Of a DNA stretch of 7,284 bases, positions 4,387 to 7,284 are shown in pieces. Position numbers and translations under genes: made by a program. Source of the DNA: Chryseobacterium gleum. Lineage in GTDB: Bacteria; Bacteroidota; Bacteroidia; Flavobacteriales_D; Sanyastnellaceae. Under the pieces are notes generated by a model. The model was not told the DNA's origin. It saw only the letters and a list, made by a program, of their open reading frames with translations, and did not search any database. The stretch spans positions 1 to 7,284 of the forward strand of contig CALQJP020000116.1 in the NCBI GenBank assembly GCA_943330925.2. The letters run 5' to 3'. The number at the start of each line of letters is the position of its first letter. Position 1 is the stretch's first letter.

Positions 4387-6818
4387 TCGCGCACAGCTCG
4401 TTTGTAGAGTATCGTCGAGTATTCCGTTTTACTGCGCGTCTTCGGGTCGTATGTTGAATAGGAAGCCTTGTATGGAATGACGTTCATATCACTTTTCGCA
4501 ATGATTTTCTGAACTCGCTTGAATTCCGGATTGGCTTGCCCCGGATAACTGATGCGCACTTCAATCACGAGATTTTCGGGCGATTCAATTCCAAGGTCTT
4601 CCAACAAGATGGAGTGAATGATGTGCGAACCATATGCGATTGTACAATCCATTTTGGGTGATTGATAACTCGCTGCATCCTTGCTTCGCAGCTTGGCGTT
4701 TGGCTCGCCCTGAAAAGTAGTTCCATCATAGATTGCATAGTCGAGTTCCATCTTATCCGTATCAATGCGCGCATCGGATATCCACCAAATCTGTAATTCA
4801 TCGCCATTGGTTGCGCAGGAAATAAGTTGTGGTGCATACACGGTTTTCAGTGCTTCATGCAACAGCTTCGGTGTTCCTTTATAATCGATGCTGCTCCAAC
4901 TGAAAGAAGGCCACACATCGTTGAGTTGCCAGAAAAGCGTTCCCATGCAGTTCGGCATGGCTCGGCGCTGGGCTTCAATACCCATCATCAAACCTTCCGC
5001 CTGCACAACTTGTGTCATCTCACCATACATCTTGTAATCGTCGGGGCTCACCGGTTCATACCAGTTGTTCATGTATTTCTCCATCAGTGAAAAACCACGT
5101 GAGTGCTTTTGGTGCTGAGCAATTCCTTCATCCGTCATTCTGAACTCGTCTTCTTCGAGCATCTCCATCAACACTTCGTCCGACGGATAGCTCTGCATTC
5201 CAAACTCGCTCATGAAGCGCGGTACTTTTGTCTGCAACACTTCGAAAGGCTCTTCATCGTGCCACACCCCCCAGTAGTGAGAGTCGCCTTCGCTGATACT
5301 ACGTGCATCGCCGCGACCGAGTCGAGGTGAGCTTTCCCAATAATTCGTTTTAGAAAACTGCCCTACAATGCCCGGCAAAAGCTTATTAAATACATCATCA
5401 TATCCCTTCTGAAGTATTTCCGTTTGCTCGTTGGTCAAACCTGATTTCCACCCCCAACGTTCCCAACCTTCTGAATTCTCATTGTTCCCACACCAGAGCG
5501 CAATACACGGATGATTGCGCAAACGCTTCACCTGCTCAACCGCTTCCGCTGCGACATTCTGAAGAAATGCTTCATCGCCGGGATACATGCTGCATGCAAA
5601 CATGAAATCGTGCCACACCATGATTCCATTTTGATCGCACAAATCATAGAAAATTTCTTCTTCATACACACCACCACCCCACACACGCAGCATGTTGATG
5701 TGCGCTTCCTTGCATTGCTGAATGAGCTGTCTGTAATCGGCTTCTGTGGCCTCACCCGGGAAGTAGCGCAATGGAATGTAGTTGGCACCCTTCATGAAGA
5801 CCGATTGGCCATTCAATTGAAAATAAAACGACTCACCGATGGAATCGCGCTCGGTTTTTAATTGTATGTCGCGAAGACCAATCAGCTCTTCTCGATGTTC
5901 GACAACGACATCATTAGATAATAAATCCACCTGAAAAGCATACAAGCTCGGGCTTCCTTGACCATTGCACCACCATAAAAGCGGATTCATCAGTTTGATG
6001 AAAAACGAAACTTCGCTTTCACCCACTTTGGCATTGAATGATTCTGACCAAGTGCCTCCCGACGTGATGCCGGTCACTCGCACCTTGTATTCCGCATCAT
6101 TCGTTGAAGCCACATAGGCGTGAAAATGCAACTCCGCCATTTTTTCATCTACGGAAACTTGCTCAAAATAACAATCGGTCATTCGAGCCGTATCATGCGC
6201 AATCCACTCGATGGGCTTTGTGATGCCGCACGTCACCAACCGTGGACCCCAATCCCAACCGAAATGAAATTGGGGTTTGCGAACGACGGCGCGAACTGAG
6301 TCACCGGGCAAGGGATAAGGCAAAGCTCTCAGTGCTTCCTGAGCTCGCTCAACAACAGGATCAAACACTATACGCAGCACATTGCCCTCAGACTTTAGAT
6401 GTGCTTTTACATCTACCTCCCACGAGCGATGGGCATTGTTAGAGGTTAAAATATCGACTCCATTCAACTGCACTTGCGCGTATGTGTCGAGCCCATTAAA
6501 ACGCAACGCTATTTTACTTTTCGAAAAGATGTCTATCGGAACAGCAAACGGCAGCGTTTCATACACCCACGACTTTTTCTCTACCCATTGGCAATCGGCT
6601 TCGTTCGCTCCATAAAACGGATGCTCGATTTTTTCGTCACGAATCAAATCAGTGTGCACGCAACCCGGCACCACTGCCGAGATCCATTCGCCACTACGCT
6701 TCTTGCCTGACCCCTGTTCGGCCATTCGCCACGAAGCGTCGAGCGTTGCTTGAATATTCTGCGCACGCAACGCGCATGAAGCCAGAAGCACAAAAACTAA
6801 TAAAGTGAATAATCGCAT
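4383..6818 (-). CDS. Exported glycoside hydrolase family 2 beta-mannosidase
   Basis: An 811-residue GH2 enzyme expected to release terminal beta-linked mannose from glycans by a retaining mechanism. The jelly-roll sugar-binding domain covers about 25-205, ending in FHFGWDWGPRLVTCGI (184-199). An immunoglobulin-like domain follows to about 315 and the (beta/alpha)8 catalytic barrel lies at about 330-665. LWCGNNE places the acid/base at E447 and MSEFG the nucleophile at E538; the 91-residue spacing is close to that of the characterised enzyme BtMan2A. NYIPLRYFP (346-354), RVWGGGVYEEEIFYDLCD (378-395) and LFWQLNDVWPSFSW (628-641) are further beta-mannosidase hallmarks. The N-terminus is an export signal and is ambiguous: LASC (12-15) could be a lipobox, or signal peptidase I could cut after ALRA at Q20. 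It follows a glycosyltransferase gene by 37 bases. No SusC/SusD genes are seen, so it is not in a visible polysaccharide utilisation locus. Confidence 0.94.
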   Translation of the reverse strand: MRLFTLLVFVLLASCALRAQNIQATLDASWRMAEQGSGKKRSGEWISAVVPGCVHTDLIRDEKIEHPFYGANEADCQWVEKKSWVYETLPFAVPIDIFSKSKIALRFNGLDTYAQVQLNGVDILTSNNAHRSWEVDVKAHLKSEGNVLRIVFDPVVERAQEALRALPYPLPGDSVRAVVRKPQFHFGWDWGPRLVTCGITKPIEWIAHDTARMTDCYFEQVSVDEKMAELHFHAYVASTNDAEYKVRVTGITSGGTWSESFNAKVGESEVSFFIKLMNPLLWWCNGQGSPSLYAFQVDLLSNDVVVEHREELIGLRDIQLKTERDSIGESFYFQLNGQSVFMKGANYIPLRYFPGEATEADYRQLIQQCKEAHINMLRVWGGGVYEEEIFYDLCDQNGIMVWHDFMFACSMYPGDEAFLQNVAAEAVEQVKRLRNHPCIALWCGNNENSEGWERWGWKSGLTNEQTEILQKGYDDVFNKLLPGIVGQFSKTNYWESSPRLGRGDARSISEGDSHYWGVWHDEEPFEVLQTKVPRFMSEFGMQSYPSDEVLMEMLEEDEFRMTDEGIAQHQKHSRGFSLMEKYMNNWYEPVSPDDYKMYGEMTQVVQAEGLMMGIEAQRRAMPNCMGTLFWQLNDVWPSFSWSSIDYKGTPKLLHEALKTVYAPQLISCATNGDELQIWWISDARIDTDKMELDYAIYDGTTFQGEPNAKLRSKDAASYQSPKMDCTIAYGSHIIHSILLEDLGIESPENLVIEVRISYPGQANPEFKRVQKIIAKSDMNVIPYKASYSTYDPKTRSKTEYSTILYKRAVRD

Positions 6819-6855
6819 AGCACAAGTATACTAGAAAGAAGAAATAAAAATCGGT

Positions 6856-7284
6856 TTAACGAGTCAATCGCTCACTATGAATAGATGGCTTTCTACCCAG
6901 CAAATAAAAATGAACGACACCGCGCAGATAACCCAATCCGTAAGAGAAATGTAATACTCCAAACGTTCTCAGCAACATCCAGAACCGTTGTACCGATTTC
7001 ACAGGCATGCGCGAAGCCGTGTAGAAAGCCAACGCGACATACATCGCGACGACTACTGCATACATCCACCCCAATACAGGATGAAGCAACACACCTGTCC
7101 AACCTGCCAATAAAAAGAAAACCCAAAGCGGCGGAGCAAGCTGTCGAAGTGTGGTTACTGCACCGTGCTTCTTGTTTACGAATACCTTCCAGTATCCATA
7201 CTGATCGTACTGCTTGTATAACTTGGATATCGATCCGCGCACATAGTAATCAGACTGTATGGCAGGATCGAGATAAATCTTAAA
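6856..7284 (-). CDS. Glycosyltransferase family 2, C-terminal part (5' end outside window)
   Basis: Only the last 142 residues are present; the frame is open to the right edge, so the gene is cut there. The GTG at 7242 is internal, since clearly family-like sequence (IYLDPAIQSDYYVRG) precedes it. The segment YYVRGSISKLYKQYDQYGYW, with the Q-Y-x-x-Y-G-x-W pattern, resembles the region after the catalytic domain in ExoA-type family 2 glycosyltransferases. It is followed by LAPP and about three hydrophobic segments (53-70, 71-90 and about 99-125 of the fragment), which would anchor the enzyme in the inner membrane. The catalytic DxD and Q/RxxRW motifs lie outside or are not visible. It probably builds an exopolysaccharide or other surface glycan from nucleotide sugars. 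Its position 37 bases upstream of the mannosidase gene on the same strand makes co-transcription possible. Confidence 0.8.
   Translation of the reverse strand, partial: FKIYLDPAIQSDYYVRGSISKLYKQYDQYGYWKVFVNKKHGAVTTLRQLAPPLWVFFLLAGWTGVLLHPVLGWMYAVVVAMYVALAFYTASRMPVKSVQRFWMLLRTFGVLHFSYGLGYLRGVVHFYLLGRKPSIHSERLTR

Noticed and set aside
6819..6855. TATACTTG (minus strand, about 6831-6824) as a promoter for the beta-mannosidase gene
   Set aside because: One mismatch to TAnnTTTG, only a few bases from the ATG, and the nearest upstream TTG is 34 bases away, too far for a -33 element.

Overview
The window looks like an ordinary chromosomal segment of a member of the Bacteroidota, most likely Flavobacteriales or a relative. 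The grounds are: a TPR + PD40 beta-propeller + carboxypeptidase-regulatory-like outer-envelope protein of the PorE/OmpA-associated type; a conserved unknown protein I recall mainly from this phylum; start codons without Shine-Dalgarno sequences; a TTTG/TAnnTTTG promoter ahead of murQ; and intergenic filler of the TTTCAAC-heptamer and GGATTRTAGG kinds. No tRNA, rRNA, CRISPR, transposase or phage gene is visible.

Layout. Bases 1-1014 (+): the 3' part of a tRNA-wobble-uridine methyltransferase gene (mnmD type), cut by the left edge and carrying a two-copy hairpin repeat inside its coding sequence, then a NUDIX hydrolase gene overlapping it by 8 bases. Bases 1015-1236: intergenic DNA between convergent genes, made almost entirely of a 152-bp imperfect tandem duplication that copied the 3' ends of both flanking genes. 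Bases 1237-2624 (-): an apparent two-gene unit, murQ followed after 2 bases by a conserved unknown protein. Bases 2625-2772: a divergent promoter region with a palindromic site. Bases 2773-4386 (+): an exported TPR/PD40 protein that lacks the OmpA domain expected of PorE. Bases 4383-6818 (-): an exported GH2 beta-mannosidase whose stop codon shares the palindrome TTAA with the stop of the PD40 gene. Bases 6856-7284 (-): the C-terminal part of a membrane-bound family 2 glycosyltransferase, cut by the right edge and 37 bases upstream of the mannosidase.

The genes form several small unrelated units rather than one system: tRNA modification plus a NUDIX enzyme, peptidoglycan-sugar recycling (murQ), an envelope protein, and glycan synthesis/degradation. 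I do not see a new defence or mobile system. The best leads are DNA-level: the convergent-end tandem duplication with 4-bp microhomology, and the in-frame hairpin repeat inside mnmD. A protein-level lead is the PorE-like protein without its peptidoglycan anchor.
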